NCBI GenBank assembly: GCA_900540995.1
Contig: UQHO01000032.1
Location: forward strand, 1-25,688
Source: an uncultured Collinsella sp.
GTDB lineage: Bacteria; Actinomycetota; Coriobacteriia; Coriobacteriales; Coriobacteriaceae
Length of the DNA stretch: 25,688 nucleotides
Direction: 5' to 3'
Each line of letters opens with the position of its first letter. The stretch's first letter is position 1. Of this stretch, positions 1-8,535 are shown piece after piece. The notes under the pieces are model-generated. The model ran no database searches, had not been told where the DNA came from, and was given only the letters and a program-made list of their open reading frames with translations. Both the position numbers and the translations under genes were made by a program.

Positions 1-80
1 ACGGAGAGCACATTAAGTGCTCTCCGGCTCGTGCGGAACTCGCGATCGACCTTATATATTTGCCCTCCCCGGGGCTCCCG
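1..80 (+). repeat. Right half of a dispersed palindromic element (copy 1)
   Basis: A perfect 10-bp hairpin lies at 2-11/17-26 with loop ATTAA. It is followed by GTGCGGAACTC at 31-41 and a GCCCT...GGGGCTCCCG block at 62-80. The same modules occur in the same order on the minus strand of the large palindrome at 20074-20214: a hairpin with CACATTAAGTG at its apex, GTGCGGAACTC exactly 14 nt after the loop in both copies, then a near-identical GGGGCTCCCG block. The left half of this copy would lie before the window start. No T-run follows the hairpin, so a simple terminator role is not supported here. Confidence 0.7.
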
Positions 81-244
81 CACAACGGGACCTCAGTTGG
101 GTTCTATCCCGTATGGCAGTCGCTTCGCTCCTGCCCGCCTTGGTTGTGAGGGCGGTTTGGCGTTGGAACGGCTCTTTCTGATATATGCTGGTTGCGGCTC
201 TTCTTTTGGGAGGAGTCGCTTTTTTGTTGCTAGGAGGTTGGCCC

Positions 245-1132
245 GTGGTTGATGGGGAGAATCGTTCTGAGCTGCTTTCCACAGATTGGAACCAGGAGTG
301 GATGCAGATGCAGGCTGCTCGGCGGCGAGCTGATGATTCTTTTGAATGGGATAAGCGGGCCCGGCATTTTCGGCCGCTTGAGACTGCTCCGTATGCCCGG
401 GATTTTATAAAGCTGTTGACGCTTGAGCCCGGCGAGTCGGTGCTGGATATGGGATGTGGAGCTGGGTCGATTGCTATTCCGCTTGCGCAAGACGGGCATC
501 CCGTGATTGCCGCTGATTTTTCCCCTGCCATGCTGGGCACGCTTGATGCCGGCATTGAGTACTATGGGCTCGAGGATCGCATTACGCCGCTTGAGCTCGC
601 TTGGGATGATGATTGGGATTTGGTTGGACCGGTCGCGAAAGCGGTGGATGTTGCCTTTGCCAGTCGGTCGGTTACGACGACCAATCTAAAAGGTGCGCTT
701 GCCAAGCTTGACCGTACGGCTCGTCGGCGTTGTGCTGTCACGATGGTTGCCAACTCCAGCCCGCGCTATGATCTGCACTTGATGAACGCTATCGGTGCCT
801 CGGTTACCTGCAGTAATGGCTTTGTGTACGCCTTCAACATCCTCATTCAAATGGGCGCCCTGCCGCAGGTTACGTACTTTGAATCGCCTCGTCGCGATAC
901 CTTCGATAGCCTTGAGGCAGGCGTGGCGGACTTTTCCCGCATGCTTGAGCATGGCAACGAGGATAAGGTCGACCGTCTGCGCGACTACATCGCCCAACAC
1001 ATGATCGAGAACCCCCATGCCGGCGAGCCGGGCTCCAAGGGCGTGCCGCAGGGGCGCTATATGCTCGATCATGTCCGCAAGGTTCGTTGGGCATTTATTG
1101 CATGGGAGCCGGTCTCCGCGCCCAGCTCATAG
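245..1132 (+). CDS. Class I SAM-dependent methyltransferase
   Basis: A 295-residue protein with a Rossmann methyltransferase core. Motif I, VLDMGCGAG, is at about residues 66-74 and the strand-2 acidic residue is in AADFSP at about 91. The frame is open from 185, but I chose GTG at 245 because AGGAGG at 232-237 sits 7 nt before it. The extra 20 N-terminal residues from 185 would be an artificial hydrophobic stretch that overlaps this ribosome binding site. The acceptor substrate cannot be read from the sequence; there is no RNA-binding or DNA-methylase motif, so a small molecule is as likely as a macromolecule. It ends with TAG about 160 nt before yhbY on the same strand, with a small GC hairpin between them, so shared transcription is possible but not shown. 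Confidence 0.85.
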   Translation: MVDGENRSELLSTDWNQEWMQMQAARRRADDSFEWDKRARHFRPLETAPYARDFIKLLTLEPGESVLDMGCGAGSIAIPLAQDGHPVIAADFSPAMLGTLDAGIEYYGLEDRITPLELAWDDDWDLVGPVAKAVDVAFASRSVTTTNLKGALAKLDRTARRRCAVTMVANSSPRYDLHLMNAIGASVTCSNGFVYAFNILIQMGALPQVTYFESPRRDTFDSLEAGVADFSRMLEHGNEDKVDRLRDYIAQHMIENPHAGEPGSKGVPQGRYMLDHVRKVRWAFIAWEPVSAPSS

Positions 1133-1249
1133 CCTGTTCGCAGCCCGCACCGCCCACTCGCTCGGCATCCGCATTCTTTTTGAACTGGGCAAACGCGCTC
1201 CACACCGCGCCGTTCCTGCGCTATCGTGGGACAGCTCACGTAGATTAAG

Positions 1250-1264
1250 GCCCCGTCGCGGGGC
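1250..1264 (+). other. Small GC hairpin in the yhbY leader
   Basis: GCCCCG and CGGGGC form a perfect 6-bp stem around a TCG loop, ending 26 nt before the yhbY ATG. There is no T-run, so it is not a good terminator. It may only structure the leader. Confidence 0.35.
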
Positions 1265-1290
1265 GCCCCATACATAGAAAGCGAGAACCC

Positions 1291-1590
1291 ATGGCACTGA
1301 CAGGAGCCCAGGTCAAGCAGCTTCGCAGCATGGCCCATCATCTCAACCCCGCCATCATCATCGGCAAGTCCGACGTCAACGAGGGCACCGTCGAGCAGAC
1401 GGTCGCCTACCTGGAGAAGCACGAGCTCGTTAAGTGCTCCGTGCTCGATGGCTCCAGCCTTTCCGCCCGCGAGGCCGCCGAAGAGCTCGCTGAGCGCTGC
1501 CACGCCGAGGTCGTCCAGGTCATCGGCCGCAAGTTCTCGCTGTATCGCGAGTCCTCGCGCAAGGACATCGAGAAGATCAAGCTCGTCTAA
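1291..1590 (+). CDS. yhbY: YhbY/CRS1-CRM domain RNA-binding protein
   Basis: A 99-residue protein consisting of a single CRS1-YhbY (CRM) domain, the usual length for this family. The start MALTGAQVKQLRSMAHHLNP, the IIIGKSDVNEG loop (the family's conserved Gly-Lys loop region) and the C-terminal VIGRKFSLYRES strand match the family. Family members bind pre-50S ribosomal particles and act in ribosome assembly; this is family knowledge, not visible here. The ATG at 1291 has only a weak GA-rich ribosome binding site (GAAAGCGAG). The gene stands between the methyltransferase and a strong terminator at 1628 and faces the large regulator gene end to end. Confidence 0.92.
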   Translation: MALTGAQVKQLRSMAHHLNPAIIIGKSDVNEGTVEQTVAYLEKHELVKCSVLDGSSLSAREAAEELAERCHAEVVQVIGRKFSLYRESSRKDIEKIKLV

Positions 1591-1627
1591 GAGCCAATGA
1601 TCCGACGAGTAAACACATAGCAAGCTT

Positions 1628-1661
1628 ACGGGCGCCCAAGTACTTCGGGCGCCCGTTTTTT
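1628..1661 (+). terminator. Rho-independent terminator of yhbY
   Basis: A perfect 10-bp GC-rich stem (1628-1637 with 1647-1656) has a 9-nt loop and is followed by a run of six T (1656-1661). The hairpin abuts the stop codon of the convergent regulator gene at 1660, so it may also slow transcription from the other side, though the minus-strand flank lacks a T-run. Confidence 0.92.
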
Positions 1662-4659
1662 ATCGCTCGACCAGCACGCGATTGAGCCGCCCCTCCACCA
1701 AGCGCTCGTATAGACGCCGCGTCTCGGGCTCGGGCACGCCATTGACCTGCTCCCTCAGATGGTGCATATGCCCGCTGTATAGCTCAACGATATCGCGTCG
1801 CCGCCCCGCCGCACTGTAGACGCGCATGGCGCAGCGCACCATATCCTCACGCGCCGTTTCCTGCCGAAGCCCCGACTCTGCCAGCCAAATCGCCGACTGC
1901 AGATCGTTTTCTTCTAGAGCGGCATTTGCCCCCTTAATCATGCAATCGATGTACTTTGACTGCATAATGCGCCGCATGCGCAAAAAGTAGGTTGGATTAC
2001 AGCCATTGGGAACATACAGCGGTCCGGCATAAAGCTGCTCAATCTTAAGGCACAGCTCAACTAAATGGGGGCCGCGCGCACCCGTGCGATTTCCCAAAAC
2101 TTCGCGGCTTATCTGATCAAACAGCCGCACATCGGTCTTAACATAGTCACCGTTGAGCCCAATGCATTCATTTTGGATCAGTACGCACGACTTGCCGTCC
2201 GGCGTCGGCCCCAAGGCCGAACGCAGGCGCGATATCGTCGAGTACAGGTTGTTGCGGGCGCTGTTGAACTCGGCATGGGGCCACAGCTCCATAGCCAGCG
2301 TCTCGCGATCGACCAGCGCATCCATGCCCAGCGCAAGCCGCTCGGCAAGCGTTGCCGCTTTCTTGCGGCGCCACATCTTGTCCGTGATGGGAAACCCGTC
2401 GCGCTCGGCGCGAAACGCCCCAAACATGCGAATCTCGATATGGTCGACAGTATCGACGGCTTCGACCTCGCCAGCCTGAAACAGGCGCTCACCCTCCCCT
2501 TCCAGATCGTCACGCAGCGAATACCGCGACAGCTCACGCACCGGGAGTTTCTTGCGAATTCTGACCGCCGGCTCACCCAGACAATGCATGGCAAGGCGCG
2601 CAAAGAGCCGATACGATGGATCCAAAATCGCTGCGCGGTTCATGGACATCCATGCCGCAAGATCGCTATCTCTGCCCGCGCAGGCCAAGTGCAACGCTAC
2701 CATCCAGGCCTCCGCGCCACCAACCTGTGTCTGGCTTATATCGAGCAGCTCCGCCTCCTCGCGCACCGAGACCATCGAGGTGTTGCGCAGATACGCCGCG
2801 CGCTCCAGCAGCAATGCGTTATCGCGCATGTACGCAATCGACTCCTCGGCAAGTTTGAGCACTTGGACCGCACGGAACTTTGCATTAACCGGCCGTCCCT
2901 CTGCCAGCGACTGCCAGCCTTCTAGCAACAGACCAAACAGCTGGATCTGGTTGTCGCGCATGCGCACGGCAAAACGATCGAGCTCGTTGAACGCCGCGTC
3001 GTCGGTTACCGGCAGGCCGGAAAGGAGCCGCCGTGCCGCCAACACCATGCGCACCCAGATAGCCATCGCCTTAAGCCCACGTACGTCGAGCGCCTCCCGC
3101 ACCACCGTCATCTCGTCGTCGCGCTCGTCGGTTCCCGCAAACGACCCGTCAAAGAGCTCCACCAGCATGCTATCGGCCCGTATAACAATCCCCGCAATGT
3201 CGAGCTCGCAGTCGTAGGCCTTGCTCGTTTTGAGCTGCTGTAGAACGCCGCCGTCATCTCCCCGCTCGGTCAGGCATCGCTTGACCTCGATATGCGCGGA
3301 CAGCATGTCGAGTGCGGTGTGGGACGTCTCAATTTCTGGCACGGCCAGGTTCGTAGGAAGCCCAAGCCCGTTGTCCCCATAGCAAACAGCCGTCAGTGTC
3401 TGGGCCACCCTCCATGAAACAGGGTCTATTTCACAGGCCGCCCGTTCGCCCCCGCGCTCGATAACCGATGCCATATAGTGAGCGAGCTTTGTATTGGACA
3501 CGCTGACCGCTGCCAGATATACGCCAAGCGCCTCGGCAGGCGTTGGCTCTGGAGCCGGATCGTCGGCATCGATTGTGCCCAGCGCTGCTCGGCAGATATC
3601 GGCCCCGTGCCCCGTCAGAGCCAGATCGACCCCATACTGCCCAGCAAGTTCAAGGACCGCTTCACGGTCCAAAAAGGCGTCCGCCAGGCCCATCGCCGCA
3701 TCGCATCGGCCCGCCTTAAGCAAAATCCGGGCCGCCCTCGGAACAAGTTCGGGGCGAACCTCGGCCACCAACTTACGCAAACGCAAGCGTCCGTTATCCT
3801 CCGTGCCCAGACACGTAAAACTCCGCTCGGCGGGGTCCAAGCCAAAGATCGGGTAGTCGCGTACAAAGTAGGACTGGTCGACCATCGACAACCTCACCCC
3901 ACAAGCCTCGAGTTCTGCGATATTGCCCTCGCCCATCAAAACCATGAGACATGCCACGCAAAACAGCGCATTATTGTCGAGCGAAGCCAGATCGACAAGT
4001 GCCGCGCCATATACGTTGACAATCTCGTTTTCGAGCAGACCGGCTACGTCGCCTTGGCCATACAGACCCGTCTGCAATGCCGAAACGAGCTCGGGCACGC
4101 CCTGCGTGAGCTGATAAAAGTCGAGCGATGTGCTGATCGAAAACGCCGATGCCCACGCCGAATACTCATAGGCATGCACCTTGAGCATCTGCGCATTGAT
4201 CTTAACCGAATCGCCCAGCCCATGAATCAGCTGACGATTTGAAGGACGGCAGGAGATAAAGACCCCTATCCCCATAGCGCGCAGGCCGCGAATCCTGTCG
4301 ATAAGGTCTTCGGTATCGTGCTGATCGAGGTTTGGCACATTATCAATCGCGATAAGGGAGTGCGGTTTGTCTTTGAGTTCTTCGGTAACCACCTCGAGCT
4401 GCATAAACACCTCGCGCCCAATGGCGCGATCGGCCTCGATAATCCGCACGGGGCCTCGCGTCGGGTCGCATTTAACCTCATGGGTGTACTGCAGCAGCAC
4501 CGAGGTCTTCCCAAACCCGTCGGGCGCATAAAGAACCACGATGCCGGCCTTTCGGCCCTTGGCGAGAAGCTCATTCATCAAGCGTTCGCGTCGCACCATA
4601 TAGCCACCGCCCAGCGGCATCAGCTCGAGATCGTCCATACTGCCCAAATCGTTTACCAT
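1660..4659 (-). CDS. Large NTPase plus SARP/BTAD transcriptional regulator
   Basis: A 999-residue regulator. Near the N-terminus, LYAPDGFGKTS (about 45-55) is a Walker A loop and HSLIAIDNVPN about 50 residues later is a Walker B-like strand, as in MalT/STAND-type ATPases. A long helical middle follows. From about residue 741, IEIRMFGAFRAERDG begins an OmpR-like winged helix of SARP type, including the AMELWPHAEFNSARNNLYST segment. The last 160 residues fit the helical bacterial transcriptional activator domain (BTAD). I chose ATG at 4659 because GAGGAG at 4665-4670 lies 5 nt upstream; a GTG at 4665 would start inside that site. No sensor domain or target genes are evident, and the neighbours are all housekeeping genes. 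The regulon and ligand are unknown. Confidence 0.85.
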   Translation of the reverse strand: MVNDLGSMDDLELMPLGGGYMVRRERLMNELLAKGRKAGIVVLYAPDGFGKTSVLLQYTHEVKCDPTRGPVRIIEADRAIGREVFMQLEVVTEELKDKPHSLIAIDNVPNLDQHDTEDLIDRIRGLRAMGIGVFISCRPSNRQLIHGLGDSVKINAQMLKVHAYEYSAWASAFSISTSLDFYQLTQGVPELVSALQTGLYGQGDVAGLLENEIVNVYGAALVDLASLDNNALFCVACLMVLMGEGNIAELEACGVRLSMVDQSYFVRDYPIFGLDPAERSFTCLGTEDNGRLRLRKLVAEVRPELVPRAARILLKAGRCDAAMGLADAFLDREAVLELAGQYGVDLALTGHGADICRAALGTIDADDPAPEPTPAEALGVYLAAVSVSNTKLAHYMASVIERGGERAACEIDPVSWRVAQTLTAVCYGDNGLGLPTNLAVPEIETSHTALDMLSAHIEVKRCLTERGDDGGVLQQLKTSKAYDCELDIAGIVIRADSMLVELFDGSFAGTDERDDEMTVVREALDVRGLKAMAIWVRMVLAARRLLSGLPVTDDAAFNELDRFAVRMRDNQIQLFGLLLEGWQSLAEGRPVNAKFRAVQVLKLAEESIAYMRDNALLLERAAYLRNTSMVSVREEAELLDISQTQVGGAEAWMVALHLACAGRDSDLAAWMSMNRAAILDPSYRLFARLAMHCLGEPAVRIRKKLPVRELSRYSLRDDLEGEGERLFQAGEVEAVDTVDHIEIRMFGAFRAERDGFPITDKMWRRKKAATLAERLALGMDALVDRETLAMELWPHAEFNSARNNLYSTISRLRSALGPTPDGKSCVLIQNECIGLNGDYVKTDVRLFDQISREVLGNRTGARGPHLVELCLKIEQLYAGPLYVPNGCNPTYFLRMRRIMQSKYIDCMIKGANAALEENDLQSAIWLAESGLRQETAREDMVRCAMRVYSAAGRRRDIVELYSGHMHHLREQVNGVPEPETRRLYERLVEGRLNRVLVER

Positions 4660-4665
4660 GCCCAC

Positions 4666-5045
4666 TCCTCAACTCGACCGTATGGACACTGTAACCGCAA
4701 GACCATACAAGCCGCGCTATGAATAGAGCGACCTTGTGTTCTAGGTTGTCTTTTGGTACGCAAGCGGCAAGTTTTTGTACAGCGAGGGCCGATTGTTATT
4801 AATCCCCCGACTAATCGGTCTTTAAGCAGGTAAATGAGCTTGTCAGCTTGTCCCATCTAAGCGGCAGTGTAACGCAAATGAACAAGGTTCAGCCATGTCA
4901 TTCAACTCGCCTAGCACCCGCTACCGTCTACGACCTTTTAGTGGCATTTTTGCATAGAATCTGGTATGGAATGAATCAAACTGTTGGGCATCCGGCATTC
5001 GTCAAGCTTGCGGCAAGATTTTGGTCAAGTGGGCGGAAAGGGATA
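4666..5045. other. Long leader/promoter region of the BTAD regulator, no gene seen
   Basis: About 440 bases separate the regulator start from the nagB stop, with no convincing coding region. The stretch is clearly more AT-rich than its surroundings. It contains a CCGATT/AATCGG dyad at 4789-4794/4813-4818 and a GTATGG/CCATAC dyad at 4680-4685/4703-4708 close to the start. These could be operator or leader structures for the regulator. I could not pick a convincing -35/-10 pair. Confidence 0.4.
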
Positions 5046-5047
5046 GC

Positions 5048-5075
5048 AAAAAGGCCCCCGCAAAGCGGAGGCCTT
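5048..5075 (-). terminator. Rho-independent terminator of nagB
   Basis: On the minus strand an 11-bp stem (5065-5075 with 5051-5061, one G-T wobble) with a TTT loop runs directly into five T (5048-5052). It lies about 32 nt after the nagB stop codon. Confidence 0.92.
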
Positions 5076-5107
5076 AGGCAAGACTATGTCGAGGTGCAGG
5101 ATTCGCG

Positions 5108-5836
5108 CTACTCGCAGAGCGAAAGGGCGGCCTCGTCGGCAACGACAACGCAGTTGGTGTGCAGCTGCAGGATCGAAGCCGGGCACGCGGGCGTAACCGG
5201 ACCATAGCACATGTCATGCACGGCCTGAGCCTTGGCCTCGCCGTTGGCGACGACCAGGATCATGCGGGCATACATGATGGTCTGGGTGCCCATGGTGTAG
5301 GCCTGACGGGGAACGTCGTCGATGCTGTCGAACAGGCGGCTGTTGGCCTGAATGGTGCTCTCGGTGAGGTCGACGCAGTGCGTGCCCTTGGAGAAGTGGT
5401 CATCGGGCTCGTTGAAGCCGATGTGGCCGTTGTTGCCAATGCCGAGCAGCTGCAGATCCGGGTAACCGGCGGCGGCGACGATCTTGTCGTACTCAGAGCA
5501 GGCAGCGGCGGCGTCGGGGTTGGAACCGTCGGGCACATGCGTGTTGTTCAGGTCAATGTTGATGTGATCGAAGAAGTTCTCACGCATGAAGTAGTGATAG
5601 CTCTGGGGATCGTCGTGCGAAAGGCCGCGATACTCGTCCAGGTTGTAGGTGCTGACCTCGGCAAAGTCGACGTCGCCCTTCTCGTACCAAGCAGCGAGCT
5701 GCTTGTAGGCACCGATCGGGGTGGAGCCGGTGGCAAGACCCAACACGCAGTCGGGCTTGAGGATAACCTGCGCCGAGATAATATTGGCGGCCTTGCGGCT
5801 CATATCTTCGTAGTCTTTAGCTTTAATGATCTTCAT
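5108..5836 (-). CDS. nagB: Glucosamine-6-phosphate deaminase
   Basis: A 242-residue enzyme that converts glucosamine-6-phosphate to fructose-6-phosphate and ammonia. It carries the phosphate-binding GLATGSTP (about 33-40), the NLDEY box with the catalytic Asp at about 67, and GIGNNGHIGFNEP with the catalytic His at about 138. The frame is open about 117 codons further upstream, but the family starts at MKIIKA. ATG 5836 has AAAGGA 8 nt before it, so the longer form is rejected. The protein is somewhat shorter than the 266-residue E. coli enzyme, as is common in Gram-positives. It lies downstream of glmM and an EIIA-Glc gene, a setting that fits control of the glucosamine-6-phosphate pool. Confidence 0.96.
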   Translation of the reverse strand: MKIIKAKDYEDMSRKAANIISAQVILKPDCVLGLATGSTPIGAYKQLAAWYEKGDVDFAEVSTYNLDEYRGLSHDDPQSYHYFMRENFFDHINIDLNNTHVPDGSNPDAAAACSEYDKIVAAAGYPDLQLLGIGNNGHIGFNEPDDHFSKGTHCVDLTESTIQANSRLFDSIDDVPRQAYTMGTQTIMYARMILVVANGEAKAQAVHDMCYGPVTPACPASILQLHTNCVVVADEAALSLCE

Positions 5837-6033
5837 TACGCGTCCTTTCTCGTACAAGAGAGGCAAGGCTCCCTTACAAGCACTTGCCCGCGGCCCGCGT
5901 CGGCCGCAACCAACGTGTGCGGCCACCAGGGCGAGGTCGCGTAATGTATGTGTCTCGTGTCTAACCGCGTCGAGGCCCCTGCCCGTCCACGGTGACCCAA
6001 AGCCTTTTTGCTTCGGACAAATCCCATCTTGCC

Positions 6034-6067
6034 ACGGAGGGCGTCCTCTTTCAAGGGCGCCCTCCGT
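6034..6067 (-). terminator. Hairpin after the EIIA gene, possible weak terminator
   Basis: A perfect 10-bp inverted repeat (6034-6043 with 6058-6067) lies about 40 nt after the EIIA stop codon on the minus strand. No T-run follows, so it may be an attenuator or RNA-stabilising structure rather than a full terminator. The remaining 200 nt up to nagB are GC-rich and show no promoter I trust. Confidence 0.4.
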
Positions 6068-6107
6068 AAACGTGTTTGAATTGTAGGCTAATGGCCACGT
6101 GCACTTG

Positions 6108-6605
6108 CTAGCGCTCGCGAGCAACGATGAGCTGGTCCATCTCTTCGACATGCACGCCAACGGAGCCCTTAATGCTCGAGAACTCAACGGAGTTGCATAC
6201 CAAGATGGGAACCGTCACATCGTAGCCCTCGGCAGCAATTGCCTCGCGATCGAACTCAATGAGTACATCGCCCTTATGGACGATGTCACCCACTTGCGCA
6301 TGTACGGTAAAGTGCTTGCCCTCGAGCTGAACAGTGTCCAAACCAACGTGGATAAGCACGTCCAAGCCATCGACCGTGTTAAGCGCAACGGCGTGTCCCG
6401 TGGGAAAAATAGCCTCGACCTTGGCATCAGCCGGCGCGATCACGCGCGTTCCGGTGGGCTGAATCGCCACGCCCTGGCCCAAAAGGCCGGTAGCAAACGT
6501 CTGATCGTTTACCTCGGAGAGCGGAATGACGTCACCCGAGATGGGAGCATCCAACGTAAGGACTCGACCACGCATACCAAAAGACCTTAGGACTTTAGTG
6601 AACAT
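6108..6605 (-). CDS. crr: PTS glucose-family EIIA component
   Basis: A 165-residue stand-alone EIIA of the glucose family. It has PISGDVIPLSEVND at the start of the fold, PTGHAVAL with the supporting His at about 71, and IHVGLDTVQLEG with the phospho-accepting His at about 86. Length and order match EIIA-Glc/Crr. It passes phosphate from HPr to a sugar-specific EIIBC and can act as a regulator; no EIIBC partner is in the window. ATG 6605 has a GAGGGGGAG ribosome binding site just upstream. It starts 71 nt after glmM on the same strand, so it is probably cotranscribed with glmM. Whether it serves glucose, GlcNAc or another sugar cannot be told from sequence alone. Confidence 0.93.
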   Translation of the reverse strand: MFTKVLRSFGMRGRVLTLDAPISGDVIPLSEVNDQTFATGLLGQGVAIQPTGTRVIAPADAKVEAIFPTGHAVALNTVDGLDVLIHVGLDTVQLEGKHFTVHAQVGDIVHKGDVLIEFDREAIAAEGYDVTVPILVCNSVEFSSIKGSVGVHVEEMDQLIVARER

Positions 6606-6676
6606 GCTCCCCCTCGGACATACCGATCAACCAAAATAACCTTATCAGTTTACCACTTGGCACCCGTTTTTGACCA

Positions 6677-8014
6677 TTAGGGAAGTTCGCGCTTGACAAC
6701 CTCGACGATGTCGTCGACAACGCGCTGGGTCAGCTCGTGCGTCTCCGCCTCGGCCATAACGCGAACCAGCGGCTCAGTACCGCTCGGGCGCACCAGAATG
6801 CGGCCGCGGCCGTCAAGCTCCTTCTCGGCAGCAGCGACGGCGTCCCAAATGGGCTGGCAATCGTCCAGACCAGCCTTGTTGTCCGAATGCACGTTGACGA
6901 GTACCTGCGGGTACTTCTTCATGATGCCGGCAAGATCGGTGAGGGTACGACCGGTGCGCTTGAGCACGGCCAGCAGCTGCAGAGCCGTCACCAGGCCGTC
7001 ACCGGTGGTGTTGTGCTCCAGGAAGATGATGTGGCCGGACTGTTCGCCGCCGATGACGGCGCCGTCCGCGAGCATGCGCTCCAGAACGTAGCGGTCGCCC
7101 ACGGCGGTCTGAACCATCTCGAAGCCCTGCTCCTTCATAGCGATGGAGAAGCCCAGGTTGCACATGACGGTCGAGACGATCTCGGAGTTCGCGAGCTTGC
7201 CGCGAGCGGCAAGGTCAGAACCGCAGATAGCCAGGATGTAGTCACCATCGATCTCATTGCCCTCGCTGTCCACGAACAGTACGCGGTCGGCGTCGCCGTC
7301 GTGGGCCAAGCCGATGTCAGCATGGGTGCGCAGCACGAGCTCGCGCAGGGGCTCAAGATGGGTGGAGCCGCACTCGACGTTGATGTCGGTGCCGCAGTAA
7401 TCGGTGTTGATGGCATGGACCGTGGCGCCCAGGCGCTGCAGTGCGGCGGGCGTGGTCTGGCAAGAAGCACCATGGCCGCAGTCGACGGCAACGACCAGGC
7501 CGTCGAGCCTCAGGCCATCAAGTGTATCGATGGCGTGGTCAACGTATGCCTTGCGAGCGTCCTTCATCTTGATAATGTGGCCCACGCCGGCACCGGTCGG
7601 CAGCGTGTCGGCAGCCATGGCCTCCTCGGACATGACCCAAGCGCTAATCTCCTCCTCGACCGCGTCGGGAAGCTTCATACCCTTGCGGCTAAAGAACTTG
7701 ATGCCGTTGAACTCCGGCGGATTATGCGAAGCAGAGATGACGATGCCGCCGTCGAGCTCGTTCTGAACGGTGAGCAGTGCCACGGCAGGCGTGGGGATGA
7801 CGCCGCAGCAGTGCGGACGGCCGCCCTCGGCCATAATGCCGGCGGTCAGAGCGCTCTCGAGCATGGTGCCCGAAAGGCGCGTGTCACGGCCGATGCAGAT
7901 GTCCGGACCAAGAAACTTGGTCGCCGCGCGACCCAGACGAAACGCGAGGTCGCACGAAAGATCGGCGTTGGCGACGCCACGGACGCCATCGGTACCGAAG
8001 ATGTTCTGGGGCAT
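6677..8014 (-). CDS. glmM: Phosphoglucosamine mutase
   Basis: A complete 445-residue enzyme that interconverts glucosamine-6-phosphate and glucosamine-1-phosphate on the way to UDP-GlcNAc for peptidoglycan. Landmarks are the FGTDGVRG start, SASHNPPEFNG with the phospho-Ser at about 96, the metal loop HDGDADR (238-244), the sugar loop GGEQSGH (322-328) and the phosphate loop RPSGTEP (409-415). ATG 8014 has AAGGAG 7 nt upstream. It follows the rpsI terminator by about 50 nt, so it needs its own promoter (a candidate is listed) or read-through from the ribosomal operon. NagB, which consumes the same substrate, is two genes downstream. Confidence 0.97.
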   Translation of the reverse strand: MPQNIFGTDGVRGVANADLSCDLAFRLGRAATKFLGPDICIGRDTRLSGTMLESALTAGIMAEGGRPHCCGVIPTPAVALLTVQNELDGGIVISASHNPPEFNGIKFFSRKGMKLPDAVEEEISAWVMSEEAMAADTLPTGAGVGHIIKMKDARKAYVDHAIDTLDGLRLDGLVVAVDCGHGASCQTTPAALQRLGATVHAINTDYCGTDINVECGSTHLEPLRELVLRTHADIGLAHDGDADRVLFVDSEGNEIDGDYILAICGSDLAARGKLANSEIVSTVMCNLGFSIAMKEQGFEMVQTAVGDRYVLERMLADGAVIGGEQSGHIIFLEHNTTGDGLVTALQLLAVLKRTGRTLTDLAGIMKKYPQVLVNVHSDNKAGLDDCQPIWDAVAAAEKELDGRGRILVRPSGTEPLVRVMAEAETHELTQRVVDDIVEVVKRELP

Positions 8015-8036
8015 AGGATTGCTCCTTCCCTAGCAG

Positions 8037-8065
8037 GCGATATGCAACCGCCCACCCTAGTCGAA
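8037..8065 (-). promoter_or_regulatory. Candidate glmM promoter
   Basis: On the minus strand TTCGAC (8060-8065) and TATCGC (8037-8042) are separated by 17 nt, about 25 nt before the glmM start. The -10 is poor, and the -35 overlaps the T-run of the rpsI terminator. It is listed because glmM otherwise has no visible promoter. Confidence 0.3.
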
Positions 8066-8107
8066 AAAGAAAAGCGGGACCCGCCGAGGAATCGGCAGGC
8101 CCCGCTT
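8063..8107 (-). terminator. Rho-independent terminator of rplM-rpsI
   Basis: On the minus strand a 16-bp stem (8092-8107 with 8072-8087, including two G-T wobbles) with a 4-nt loop is followed by a T-rich tail (TTTTCTTTTT, interrupted by one C). It begins about 30 nt after the rpsI stop codon and separates the ribosomal genes from glmM. Confidence 0.93.
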
Positions 8108-8137
8108 GTACATTGTATCTCGAAAGGAGATAAAACC

Positions 8138-8533
<396 letters not shown>

Positions 8534-8535
8534 CT

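Noticed and set aside
185..244. Signal peptide or membrane anchor on the methyltransferase
   Set aside because: The hydrophobic stretch comes from translating the leader and its ribosome binding site. GTG 245 with AGGAGG at 232-237 is the better start.
4848..5207. A 119-codon plus-strand open frame in the gap after nagB
   Set aside because: No ribosome binding site, no recognisable domain, and it crosses the nagB terminator and the antisense of nagB.
5837..6187. N-terminal extension of NagB by 117 residues
   Set aside because: The family begins at MKIIKA, and the extension overlaps the end of the EIIA gene and its hairpin.
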